Below are positions 1 to 8,282 of a stretch of 64,000 nt of DNA, piece by piece. The stretch's first letter is position 1; each line of letters opens with the position of its first letter. The notes beneath the pieces are model-generated. The model saw only the letters and a list, made by a program, of their open reading frames with translations, was not told where the DNA came from and did not search any database. The position numbers and the translations under genes are program-made. The stretch lies in assembly GCF_009755265.1 (NCBI RefSeq), contig NZ_WPOO01000002.1, positions 183,890 to 247,889 on the forward strand, written 5' to 3'. This DNA is from Adlercreutzia rubneri (GTDB taxonomy: Bacteria > Actinomycetota > Coriobacteriia > Coriobacteriales > Eggerthellaceae).

Positions 1-1
1 G

Positions 2-280
2 GCCGTGGTGAGCCAGCAGCTCGTGCCCACGGTGGACGGGGGTATCGTACCCGTCTTCGAGATCATGACCGCCACGCCGGCCATCCGCAACCTCATCCGC
101 GAGGAGAAGACCCATCAGATCGACTCGGTTATCGCCTCGTCGTCCGGCGCCGGCATGCGCACCATGGACCAGAGCCTGCACCGCCTGGTGAAAGAGGGCA
201 CGATTTCCAAGGAAGTGGCCTTGCAGCACGCCATCCACCAGGAAGCCCTGAAGAAGCGCTTCGAAACAGAAGGGATGTAA
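2..280 (+). CDS. pilT: Type IV pilus retraction ATPase, PilT-like (C-terminal part only)
   Basis: Last 92 codons of a gene that begins before the window. The residues AVVSQQLVPTVDGG and VPVFEIMTATPAIRNLIR match the end of the C-terminal RecA-like domain of PilT-type secretion ATPases, which power retraction of type IV pili at the inner face of the membrane. The closing charged helix (residues ALKKRFETEG) is also typical of PilT. The Walker motifs lie upstream and cannot be seen, so PilT versus PilB is decided only by this tail. The stop codon is one base before the next start, but menB has no functional link to pili. Confidence 0.85.
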   Translation, partial: AVVSQQLVPTVDGGIVPVFEIMTATPAIRNLIREEKTHQIDSVIASSSGAGMRTMDQSLHRLVKEGTISKEVALQHAIHQEALKKRFETEGM

Positions 281-281
281 G

Positions 282-1121
282 TTGAGCAACTACGATTGGA
301 AGTGCGGTAAAGAGTACCGCGAGATTCGCTACGAGTTGTGCGATGGGGTGGCGAAGATCTCCATCAATCGGCCCGAGCGGCGCAACGCGTTCACCCCGCT
401 GACGGTGATGGAGATGTACGACGCCTTCTCCGAGGCGCGCGATGATGCGTCCGTGGGCGTCATTCTGCTGACCGGCGTGAACCACGGCGGCCGCCACGAG
501 GACGAGGCGTTCTGCTCCGGCGGCGACCAGAAGAAGCGCGGCAACGGAGGGTACGTGGGCGAGGACAACATCCCGCGCCTGAATGTGCTCGATTTGCAGC
601 GGCTCATCCGCGTAGTGCCTAAGCCCGTCATCGCCATGGTGAACGGCTACGCCATCGGCGGAGGGCATGTGCTCTCTATTCTGTGCGACCTCACCATTGC
701 GGCCGATACGGCGAAGTTTGGCCAGACCGGGCCTAAGGTGGGCTCTTTCGATGCCGGCTACGGCGCGGGGTATCTGGCCGCCATCGTGGGTCAGAAAAAG
801 GCTCGCGAGATCTGGTACCTCTGCCGCCAGTACACGGCCGACGAGGCGTTGGAAATGGGCCTCGTGAACAAGGTCGTGCCCTTCGACGATTTGGAAGACG
901 AGTGCATGGCCTGGGCCGCCGAGATGATGCAGTTTTCCCCCACAGCCCTGCGCTTCATGAAGGCATCGTTCAACGCCGCCACCGACGGCCTTGCGGGTCT
1001 GCAGCAGCTGGCCGGCGACGCCACACTTCTGTACTACACCACCGACGAGGCCAAAGAGGGCCGCGACGCCTTCAAGGAGAAGCGCGCCCCCGACTTCACC
1101 CAGTTCCCGAAGTTTCCGTAG
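282..1121 (+). CDS. menB: 1,4-dihydroxy-2-naphthoyl-CoA synthase (MenB)
   Basis: Crotonase-family enzyme that closes the second ring of the naphthoquinone by converting o-succinylbenzoyl-CoA to 1,4-dihydroxy-2-naphthoyl-CoA in menaquinone synthesis. The 279 residues have the usual family length. Visible motifs are CSGGDQ (about 78-83), NGYAIGGGH (121-129, oxyanion hole) and KVGSFDAGYG (152-161, with the conserved Asp). The TTG start lies one base after the pilT stop; the only Shine-Dalgarno-like sequence is GAAGGGA inside the end of pilT. The next gene supplies the two preceding steps of the pathway, so the two form a compact menaquinone cluster. Confidence 0.95.
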   Translation: MSNYDWKCGKEYREIRYELCDGVAKISINRPERRNAFTPLTVMEMYDAFSEARDDASVGVILLTGVNHGGRHEDEAFCSGGDQKKRGNGGYVGEDNIPRLNVLDLQRLIRVVPKPVIAMVNGYAIGGGHVLSILCDLTIAADTAKFGQTGPKVGSFDAGYGAGYLAAIVGQKKAREIWYLCRQYTADEALEMGLVNKVVPFDDLEDECMAWAAEMMQFSPTALRFMKASFNAATDGLAGLQQLAGDATLLYYTTDEAKEGRDAFKEKRAPDFTQFPKFP

Positions 1122-1129
1122 GATGCTTC

Positions 1130-1156
1130 GCCCCCCTGCCGCAGCCGGCGGGGGGC
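1130..1156 (+). terminator. GC-rich hairpin between menB and the menE-menC fusion
   Basis: GCCCCCC (1130-1136) pairs with GGGGGGC (1150-1156) around a 13-base loop. It is followed only by TTCCTG rather than a clean T-run, so it may be a weak terminator or a processing and stability element that sets the ratio of menB to the downstream fusion gene. Confidence 0.4.
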
Positions 1157-1207
1157 TTCCTGTGCCCTGTTCAGCTTATCGCGCCCAAGGAGTTCCACGA
1201 GCCGTTC

Positions 1208-3931
1208 ATGATCGATATCTTCGAAAGCACCGCGCAGTTGCGCCCTGAGGCCGTGTTCTTCACGGCGGTCGATCGGCGCGGCAACGAGACGGCCTACACC
1301 TATCGCCAGGCGAGGCTCATCGCCTCTCAGCTCGCGCGGCGGCTGCGGGATAAGGGCGTCTTCCCAGGCGATGCGGTGGCGGTGGATCTGCCGAACGGCC
1401 CCATGTACGTGTTCCTTGCCTTGGCGGCGGCCTACGGGGGGTTCGCCCTGGTGGCGCTGAACCACCGGCTGACCGACGCCGAGAAGCTCACGCGCGTGCT
1501 GGAGCTGGAACGGGCGGGGCTGCGCGTGGCCTACACGGTGGACGCGGCCGGCGAGCCCAAGCTCTTCGAGGCGGTGTGCAACTCGCTTCTGCGCAACGAG
1601 CGGGCGGGACGGGTGGACGACTCTCTCGGCGGCTCAGTCGAGGATGCCATCCACTTCGCCGAACGAGCCGCCCATGTCTTCGATTCCAGCCATCGGGCCC
1701 TCATCATGTTCACCTCCGGCACGACGGGCAAGCCCAAGGCGGCCGAGCTCACCTGGGGCAACCTCGTGGAGGCGTCGAAGGCGTCGAACCGGGTGCTTTC
1801 TGGGCGCGTTCGGGGGCGCGGCCTGTGGCAAGCGGTGCTGCCGTTTTTCCACGTGGGCGGTTTTCAGGTGCTTGTGCGCAGCGTCTGCAGCCGCTGGCCT
1901 CTGCGTATTTACGAGCGCTTCGACGCGGCGGCGGTGCTGCGTGACGCCGAGGTGATGCACGCCACCCATATCTCGGTGGTGGACAAGATGCTGCAGGACA
2001 TGCTGAATGCGCGGCCGAGCGCGCTGGCCCAGTACGAGTGCGTGCTGCTCGGCGGCGGCCCGCTGAACGCGAAGACCGTGGCCCGGGCTCTGGAGGCCGG
2101 CGGGCGCGTGTATGCCAGCTACGGCATGACCGAGACGTCGAGCCAAGTGGCGAACACGCTGATCACGCCCCAGTTCACGGGAGGTATGCGGCTTCTGCCA
2201 GGTTATTCGGCCCGTATTGTGGAACCGGACGCAGCCGGCTTCGGCCGTTTGGCCCTGCGCGGGCCGGGGGTGTTCGGCGGCTACGCCAACGCTCGGGCAC
2301 CCTTCACCGTGGACGGTTTCTTCCTCACGGGCGATACGGCGGCGCTGCACGACGGCTGCCTTTACGTGCGCGAGCGCACCGGCGACATGTTCATTTCCGG
2401 CGGTGAGAACGTGTACCCGGCCGAGATCGTCGATGCCCTGGTGCGCATTCCCGGCGTGGCCGACGCCTACGTGTTCGGCCTGCCCGACGCGCGCTGGGGC
2501 CGGCGCCCGGCAGCGGTGGTAGAGCTGACGCCGGACGCCCCGCTCATCAGCACGCGCACGCTGCGGGAGGCCCTTTCCCAGCGGCTGTCGAAGTTGTACG
2601 TGCCCGAGCAGATCTCCATTGTGGACGAGCTGCCTCGCTCGGGCATCGGTAAGATCGATCGCGCCGCTTGCGAGGCGCTGTTCCACGAGAACATCGACAT
2701 TCGGCGCGTGGTGCTGCATCATGGGCGCCTGCCGTTTTCCAAGCCCTTCAAAACGCCGAAGGAGACGCTGACCTACCGCGACACGGTGATTGTCGAGGTG
2801 ATCGATCGCAAGGGCCGCGTAGGGCTGGGGGAATGCACGGCCTTCGACACTGATTGGTATCTGCCCGAGACCCTCGGCGACGATCTGCGCGTGCTGCGCG
2901 ACGTGCTGGCGCCCCGGGTCATCGCCGGCACGTACCTGCACCCGCGCGAGGTGGCGGCCGACCTGTTCTCGCTGGAAGGTGCGGAGGCGTTCCCCATGGC
3001 GGTGAGCGCTTTGGAGATGGCCTGCTGGGACTTGTACGGCAAGGTTACGGAAAAACCCCTGTGGAAGCTGCTCGGCGAGGAGTTCGACCGTATGAACCGG
3101 GTCGCTGCGGCCCTCGAGGGAGACGACGCCGCTGTGGCTTTGGCGCACTCCGGGGATCGACGCGGGGCGACGCGCAAGGTGTACAGCGGCGCGGTGGTGG
3201 GCCTGGGCACGCCCGCCCAAACGGTGGCCGAAGTGCGCGAGTGCGTGGACGCGGGCTACCAGCGCATTAAGTTGAAGGTGGCTCCCGGTCGGGGGCTTCC
3301 GGCGGTACGCGCGGTGCGTCGGGCGTTCCCGCATCTGCTTATCACCCTGGACGCGAACCAGAGCTTCGGCCTGCACAACCTGGCCGAGCTGCGCTCCTAC
3401 GACGAGCTGGATATCGGCTGGATCGAAGAGCCACTGAACCTGGCCGCCGCCGGGGGCGAGCGGGCTTTGCGAGACCCTTTCACCCGACTCGCGTCGTTCC
3501 AGCATACGCTGGCCATGCCCATCTGCGTGGACGAATCCTTCGTGAACGCCGAAGAGGCCGCCGGCTTGTTCGAGCATCCCGAGTTGCGCTGCGCCATGGT
3601 GAAGATCGGGAAGTTCGGCGGCATCGAGCGGTCGCTCGCCTTCGTGCACCGAGCGCTGGCCGAGGGCCGCGAGGTTTGCATGAGCGGCATGTACGATACC
3701 GGCGTGTCGCGGTTTGCCCACGCGGCCTTCCAAACGCTGCCCGGAGTGGTCATCCCCGGCGATCTGGGCGCCACGGCGCGCTACTTCGACGCCGACCTCA
3801 CGGTGCCTGCCTATACCGCCCCCGACGGCATCATCACGCTGAACGCCCCGGGCCACGAGACGGGCATCGGCTGCTCGCTGAATGCCGCAGCGGTGGCCGC
3901 CGTTCGGCAGCATCGCTATGTCATCGAGTAG
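1208..3931 (+). CDS. menE/menC: Fused o-succinylbenzoate-CoA ligase (MenE) and o-succinylbenzoate synthase (MenC)
   Basis: A 907-residue protein joining two consecutive menaquinone enzymes. The N-terminal half (about 1-490) is an acyl-CoA synthetase: P-loop FTSGTTGKPKA near 167, YGMTETSS near 304, SGGENVYP near 396, and the C-terminal lysine motif SGIGKID near 480. The second half (about 500-907) is an enolase-superfamily OSB synthase: KLK near 688, LDANQ near 714, IEEPL near 740, VDES near 775 and KIGKFGG near 798 supply the expected lysines and metal-binding acids. The open frame reaches back to 902, but that part overlaps menB and is not homologous to MenE. ATG 1208 has AAGGAG 15 bases upstream and gives a normal MenE N-terminus. 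MenC makes OSB and MenE activates it, so the fusion could channel the product. Confidence 0.9.
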   Translation: MIDIFESTAQLRPEAVFFTAVDRRGNETAYTYRQARLIASQLARRLRDKGVFPGDAVAVDLPNGPMYVFLALAAAYGGFALVALNHRLTDAEKLTRVLELERAGLRVAYTVDAAGEPKLFEAVCNSLLRNERAGRVDDSLGGSVEDAIHFAERAAHVFDSSHRALIMFTSGTTGKPKAAELTWGNLVEASKASNRVLSGRVRGRGLWQAVLPFFHVGGFQVLVRSVCSRWPLRIYERFDAAAVLRDAEVMHATHISVVDKMLQDMLNARPSALAQYECVLLGGGPLNAKTVARALEAGGRVYASYGMTETSSQVANTLITPQFTGGMRLLPGYSARIVEPDAAGFGRLALRGPGVFGGYANARAPFTVDGFFLTGDTAALHDGCLYVRERTGDMFISGGENVYPAEIVDALVRIPGVADAYVFGLPDARWGRRPAAVVELTPDAPLISTRTLREALSQRLSKLYVPEQISIVDELPRSGIGKIDRAACEALFHENIDIRRVVLHHGRLPFSKPFKTPKETLTYRDTVIVEVIDRKGRVGLGECTAFDTDWYLPETLGDDLRVLRDVLAPRVIAGTYLHPREVAADLFSLEGAEAFPMAVSALEMACWDLYGKVTEKPLWKLLGEEFDRMNRVAAALEGDDAAVALAHSGDRRGATRKVYSGAVVGLGTPAQTVAEVRECVDAGYQRIKLKVAPGRGLPAVRAVRRAFPHLLITLDANQSFGLHNLAELRSYDELDIGWIEEPLNLAAAGGERALRDPFTRLASFQHTLAMPICVDESFVNAEEAAGLFEHPELRCAMVKIGKFGGIERSLAFVHRALAEGREVCMSGMYDTGVSRFAHAAFQTLPGVVIPGDLGATARYFDADLTVPAYTAPDGIITLNAPGHETGIGCSLNAAAVAAVRQHRYVIE

Positions 3932-4070
3932 GCGCGGACGCACCTGGCTCATCTGGCAGGCCTTCTCCCTAAAATCGTGAATTTTGAGCCAATTAACCGC
4001 AAGGCAACAATCGTTCAGGCGCACCATTTATACTTTGATCTATCGTTGAAACACTAAGACGGAGGATTTC

Positions 4071-5495
4071 ATGGGCGGCTTTTTCGGAGCGGTTTCCAAG
4101 CGCGACGTGGTGATGGATGTTTTCTTCGGCGTCGATTACCACTCGCATCTCGGCACGCGTCGAGCGGGCATGATCGTGCTTGACCACGAGGATGGCTACC
4201 AGCGTCAGATTCACTCTATCGAGAACACGCCGTTCCGCACGAAATTCGAGGACGACATCGTGCGCTTCCACGGCACGAGCGCCATCGGATGCATCTCGGA
4301 CGCCGACCCGCAGCCGCTGCTCGTGCGCTCGCATTTGGGCACCTTCGCTATCACGACCATCGGTGCCATCAACAATGCCGAGGCCTTGGTGGAAGAGTAT
4401 TTCGAGGATCACGATGCGCAGTTTATGGCGCTCAGCTCTGGCGCGGTGAACTCAACCGAGCTGGTGGCGGCGCTCATCAACCAGAAGGATGACCTGGTCG
4501 CCGGCATCCAGTATGCCCAATCGAAGATTGACGGTTCGCTCACGCTGCTCATTATGACCGAGGACGGCGACATCATTGCGGCCCGCGACTTCATGGGTCG
4601 CTTGCCGGTGCTTGTGGGCGCCGACGATGACGGCCACTGCGTTGCCTTCGAGAGCTTTGCCTATCACAAGCTGGGCTATCACGACGAGTACGAGCTGGGC
4701 CCGGCGGAGATCGTGCGGCTTACGCCCGATGCGGTTGAGGTACTCTCGCCGGCGCGCGACGAGATGAAGATGTGCGCGTTCATGTGGGTGTACTACGGCT
4801 ACCCGAACTCCAACTACGAGGGTATGAACGTGGAAGTGATGCGCTACCGCAACGGTGCCATCATGGCTCGCGACGAGGCAGCGCGCGGCGCGTGCCCCGA
4901 GGTGGACTTCGTGGCCGGCGTGCCCGATTCCGGCATCCCCCATGCCATCGGCTATTCGACCGAGAGCAAGATGCCCTTCGGTCGTCCGTTTATCAAGTAC
5001 ACACCCACCTGGCCGCGGTCGTTCATGCCGGCGAACCAGGATCTGCGCAACAAGATCGCCAACATGAAGCAGGTGCCGGTGCCCGAGCTCATCCGCGACA
5101 AGAAGCTCTTGTTCGTGGATGACTCCATCGTGCGCGGCACCCAGCTGCGCGAGACGGTGAACTTTCTGTACGACTCCGGTGCCGCTGAGGTACACATGCG
5201 CAGCGCGTGCCCGCCCATCATGTACAGCTGCAAGTATCTGAGCTTCTCGTCTAGCAAGTCGGACATGGATCTCATCGCACGCCGGGTGGTCGACCAGCTG
5301 GAAGGCGAGGAGGGCGTGGCGCACCTGTCCGAGTACGCCGACGCCCGCACCGAGCGCGGCCAGTGCCTGCTGAAGACCATCTGCGAGGACATGGGCTTCG
5401 ATTCCCTGAGCTACCAGAGCCTCCAGGGCATGATAGAGGCCATCGGCATCGACCCAGAGAAAATCTGCACCTACTGCTGGGATGGCCGGGAATAG
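4071..5495 (+). CDS. PurF-like amidophosphoribosyltransferase homologue without the catalytic cysteine
   Basis: 474 residues with the layout of PurF: a class II glutamine amidotransferase-like domain followed by a type I phosphoribosyltransferase domain. The PRPP loop is intact (LLFVDDSIVRGTQ, near 345-360). The protein starts MGGFFG, so the Cys that should follow Met and act as glutaminase nucleophile is Gly, and the RYST and HNG signatures of the glutaminase site are not recognisable (the corresponding region reads GCISDADPQPLL and TIGAINNAE). Known PurF makes phosphoribosylamine in purine synthesis; this paralogue may use free ammonia or have another role. A GGAGG ribosome site lies just before ATG 4071. 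Its stop abuts the stop of the convergent permease with no gap. Confidence 0.85.
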   Translation: MGGFFGAVSKRDVVMDVFFGVDYHSHLGTRRAGMIVLDHEDGYQRQIHSIENTPFRTKFEDDIVRFHGTSAIGCISDADPQPLLVRSHLGTFAITTIGAINNAEALVEEYFEDHDAQFMALSSGAVNSTELVAALINQKDDLVAGIQYAQSKIDGSLTLLIMTEDGDIIAARDFMGRLPVLVGADDDGHCVAFESFAYHKLGYHDEYELGPAEIVRLTPDAVEVLSPARDEMKMCAFMWVYYGYPNSNYEGMNVEVMRYRNGAIMARDEAARGACPEVDFVAGVPDSGIPHAIGYSTESKMPFGRPFIKYTPTWPRSFMPANQDLRNKIANMKQVPVPELIRDKKLLFVDDSIVRGTQLRETVNFLYDSGAAEVHMRSACPPIMYSCKYLSFSSSKSDMDLIARRVVDQLEGEEGVAHLSEYADARTERGQCLLKTICEDMGFDSLSYQSLQGMIEAIGIDPEKICTYCWDGRE

Positions 5496-6524
5496 CTAGC
5501 GCATGAACGCATCGGCCTCTTCGAGGTCGGTTGCCTGGGTTTCGACTTGTTTGCAATCGAGGGCGGCGGCTTCGGCTGTCGCCCTTGCTTTTTGGGCTGC
5601 GATCTTTTCAGCGCGCAGGGGCAAATACTCGCTGACGACGATGCCGACGAAGATGAGGGCGAATCCCAGGTAGGCGGAAATCGCCGGCGCCTCGCCCAAG
5701 AGCAGGATGGAGAACGTCACGCCGAACACCGATTCGGTGGCCAGAAACAGCGCTGCCTGGGCCGGATCAACGCGGGCCACGGCGGCGTTTTGCAATCCTA
5801 GGGCCACGCAAGAGGCGAACACGGTGATGTAGATGAGGCTCATCCAAGTGTCGGCGCCCAGCTGGCTGAAGTCAGGCATGGGCTCGGTGATAAGCCCGGT
5901 GATGAGGCCCAGCAGGCCCGCCACGATGAACTGAATGACCGTGAGCAGCATCATAGAGCGTCCCGGCGCGTACTTCGCCGTGTACAGCACGTGGAAGCTG
6001 AGCCAGAGAGCCGAGGCCAGCGTGATGAAGTCGCCGAAGCGCAGCGAGAACTCGCCGATGCCGGCATAGGCCACGCAGCCCACGCCGGTGACGCACAGGA
6101 TAGCCGCCGCAATGTTGTAGCGGGTCGGGCGCTTCCGAATGATGATCCATCCGAGGAAGGGGATGATCACGCAGTACAGCGTGGTGAGAAACGAGCTGTT
6201 GGAGGCGGTGGTGTCCGTGAGTCCCGTGGAGTTGAACCAGTAGGAGAGGAACAGAAAGACGCCCAGCACCGCGCCGTCGCGCAGATGTCCGCGCTTGTTG
6301 CGGGCGAAGGCGCGGGAGATGCGCGGTGCCGTGGCAATGCCGAGGATGATGCCGGCCAGGGTGAAGCGGACGCCTACGATCCACGCGGGCGGGAACTCGT
6401 CGACGGTGGACTTGATGACCACCGTGCCCATGCCCCAAATGGCGGCCGCCAAAAGCAGCGCCGCCTTGTAGGCCCACGAGGGCAGTCCGTTTTGTCTGAT
6501 CTGGGAAAGCATAGGCGGCATCAT
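5496..6524 (-). CDS. EamA-family (DMT superfamily) permease
   Basis: About 342 residues with ten predicted membrane helices in two repeated halves, the usual layout of EamA drug/metabolite transporters. Diagnostic stretches are AAIWGMGTVVIKS and RFTLAGIILG in the first half and LATESVFGVTFSILLLGE in the second. The C-terminus is an Ala/Glu-rich cytoplasmic tail of about 45 residues. The substrate cannot be inferred. ATG 6524 is preferred over the TTG at 6563 because it gives a normal short N-terminus, but no clear ribosome site is seen before either one. It converges directly on the PurF-like gene. Confidence 0.85.
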   Translation of the reverse strand: MMPPMLSQIRQNGLPSWAYKAALLLAAAIWGMGTVVIKSTVDEFPPAWIVGVRFTLAGIILGIATAPRISRAFARNKRGHLRDGAVLGVFLFLSYWFNSTGLTDTTASNSSFLTTLYCVIIPFLGWIIIRKRPTRYNIAAAILCVTGVGCVAYAGIGEFSLRFGDFITLASALWLSFHVLYTAKYAPGRSMMLLTVIQFIVAGLLGLITGLITEPMPDFSQLGADTWMSLIYITVFASCVALGLQNAAVARVDPAQAALFLATESVFGVTFSILLLGEAPAISAYLGFALIFVGIVVSEYLPLRAEKIAAQKARATAEAAALDCKQVETQATDLEEADAFMR

Positions 6525-6692
6525 AGCACGGAGTAGGGTGGTCGTCCGTGTACGATGCGACAAATCGTGTTGGAGGCTATTGGGACGGCGAACATGTGCA
6601 GGAATTGTGCCGAATGAGGTGAAGTGTGATCGAAGACTTGCAATTCGCGCTCAGGCGAGTAATATATATCCTTGCCCTTTGAGGTAACCCAT

Positions 6693-6770
6693 TGCGGGGT
6701 GGAGCAGTCTGGTCAGCTCGTCGGGCTCATAACCCGAAGGTCGGTGGTTCAAATCCGCCCCCCGCGACCA
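6693..6770 (+). tRNA. Initiator tRNA-Met (CAT anticodon)
   Basis: Cloverleaf with acceptor stem 6693-6699/6760-6766, anticodon CAT at 6728-6730 and an encoded CCA at 6768-6770. The anticodon stem has three consecutive G-C pairs (GGG 6723-6725 with CCC 6733-6735), the hallmark of initiator tRNA. The first acceptor pair is only T-G, consistent with the weak first pair of initiators. The T arm is GGTGGTTCAAATCCGCC. Confidence 0.95.
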
Positions 6771-6779
6771 AGAATTGTC

Positions 6780-6808
6780 AGCCGCTGAGTTCGCTCGGCG
6801 GCTTTTTT
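6780..6808 (+). terminator. Rho-independent terminator of the tRNA gene
   Basis: AGCCGC (6780-6785) can pair with GCGGCT (6798-6803) and is followed directly by a T-run. It lies 10 bases after the tRNA CCA end. Confidence 0.8.
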
Positions 6809-6822
6809 GTTTAGCATGAGAA

Positions 6823-7680
6823 GTGCGATGGGCTTGGGGAAGACGTTCTTGGGGATGCCTTTTTGGACGCGATAAGTCGACGATCTCTCGGCACATCCAA
6901 AATGTTTTCGATGAGGGAGAACTCGAAGAATGCTCAACTGTTGCAAATTTTGCAACAGTTCAAGTCGAGGGAGGGCGCGAGGTTGAGCGTCTGGTCGAGC
7001 ACTACAACCTCGATGTCATCATCTCTGTAGGTTATCGCGTGAAGTCCCAGCAGGGCGTTCGTTTTCGGCAATGGGCTACGTGCGTTCTCAAGGAGTACGC
7101 TGTCAAAGGTTTCGCGCTCGATGATCGCCGGCTCAAGGACGGTCGCAGCCGCTATTTCCGCGAGCTGCTGCAGCGGGTTCGCGATATTCGTTCTAGCGAA
7201 CGCAACCTCTATCAGCAGGTAACGGACATTTATGCGACGGCCATCGACTATGATCCGAAATCCTCTATGATGCGCACGTTCTTCGCTACCGTGCAGAACA
7301 AACTTCATTACGCTGTTCACGAGCGCACGGCGGCTGAGGTCATCTACGACCGCGTCGACCGCGACAAGCCGCTTGTGGGTATGACGACGTTCGATGGCGA
7401 CTACCTCACTAAAGCTGACGTATGCATTGCGAAAAACTATCTCACCGAAAAAGAGTTGCAAACGCTCAATCTGCTGGTCGCTCGTTTTCTCGATTATGCC
7501 GAATTGCAGGCTCTAGAAGAGCGAGCGATGACCATGGCCGAATGGGTTGAAGAGCTTGATCGGGAAATCGTCAACTCGCGTCGAGCGCTGCTCGAAGGGC
7601 ATAGAGCCATCTCCCACAAGCAGGCTATCGAGAAAGCCGAGAAGGAGTTCGAAGCTTACCAACGCTGTCGGTTCAGATGA
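6823..7680 (+). pseudogene. RhuM-family protein, 5'-truncated
   Basis: The residues from LFGRDKSTISRHIQNVFDEG onwards match the RhuM family (named from a Salmonella pathogenicity island; function unknown, often in mobile regions): STVANFATVQVEGGREVER, YNLDVIISVGYRVKSQQGV, FRQWATCVLKEYAVKGFAL. Family members begin about 30 residues earlier with a sequence resembling VWLTQ-Q-MAELFGRDKS; here only about 13 unrelated residues (frame opening at GTG 6823) precede the match. The gene therefore appears to have lost its 5' end at a point within about 100 bp of the tRNA. The rest (about 270 residues) is intact, so a shortened protein might still be made. Confidence 0.75.
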
Positions 7681-7826
7681 TGTATGAGATGCTCCGCGAT
7701 AAAGGTGCCCGCAAGTCTGGCGCTATAAGTGCTGTTGATGTCGATCGTTTTATAACGCGCATGCGCCCTGAGGAAAGGGTTGCGCGCGCTGAGAGCTTTG
7801 CACAACGATGGGAGATCGAGAGGTAG
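7677..7826 (+). CDS. Small protein (49 aa) overlapping the end of the RhuM gene
   Basis: ATG 7677 overlaps the RhuM stop in an ATGA arrangement, which suggests translational coupling. The product begins MMYEMLRDKGARKSGAIS and ends in a charged helix-like stretch (ESFAQRWEIER). I do not recognise it; it could be a real partner of RhuM or a remnant of the decayed 3' flank. Confidence 0.35.
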   Translation: MMYEMLRDKGARKSGAISAVDVDRFITRMRPEERVARAESFAQRWEIER

Positions 7827-8218
7827 TAGGCTCTTTGTCGCCGTAGCCATGGTTCCTCCCGTGCAGCTTGGGTGGCGGATGGACCCTGAACGAACTGCGC
7901 AAGGAGACGTTCTTCTCAGGGCTTGCTTGGCGTGTAGTAGATACGATTAGTGGTTGAGCCTTCAGCGACGAGCAACCTGCCATCAGCAAATTGAGGGATC
8001 AAGTGTCGTGGTGTCCGTTCACTGATTTCAAGCTCTGCGGCGACCTCAAGGATTGCCCGTTCTCGTGCGTTACGGCCGGTAGCCGCCTATTGGAATTTAA
8101 GCAAGAGGTTGGACAGTGCCAGCGAAGAGAGTTCCACTGAATCTTGGTAGATGGCGTGACGCTCATAGTGGTGCCTACTGGATGGATGGAAGGCGGGTGC
8201 GTTCTTCCGATTTTTCCG
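7827..8218. other. Intergenic stretch without a recognisable gene
   Basis: No supported coding region. Short open frames on both strands show no family signature. This probably is a decayed part of the accessory block between RhuM and the AbiE operator. Confidence 0.5.
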
Positions 8219-8266
8219 TTGTCCGTATTAACTGAATATGAGAAAATATTCAGTGTAAACGGACAA
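8219..8266. promoter_or_regulatory. 48-bp palindromic operator of the abiE operon
   Basis: TTGTCCGT (8219-8226) mirrors ACGGACAA (8259-8266), and ACTGAATAT (8231-8239) mirrors ATATTCAGT (8246-8254), each perfectly. Two nested inverted repeats just upstream of the antitoxin start are what is known for AbiEi autoregulation, in which the antitoxin binds inverted repeats at its own promoter. Confidence 0.8.
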
Positions 8267-8282
8267 TGAGAAGGTGGTGGGG

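Noticed and set aside
902..1207. Upstream 102-codon extension of the menE-menC frame
   Set aside because: It lies inside menB in another frame, has no MenE homology, and a normal ATG with a ribosome site exists at 1208.
1634..4027. 797-codon antisense frame opposite menE-menC, and similar very long antisense frames (for example 54838-56409, 62272-63909)
   Set aside because: They mirror strongly conserved genes on the plus strand and have the His/Arg-rich composition of high-GC antisense reading. They contain no family motif.
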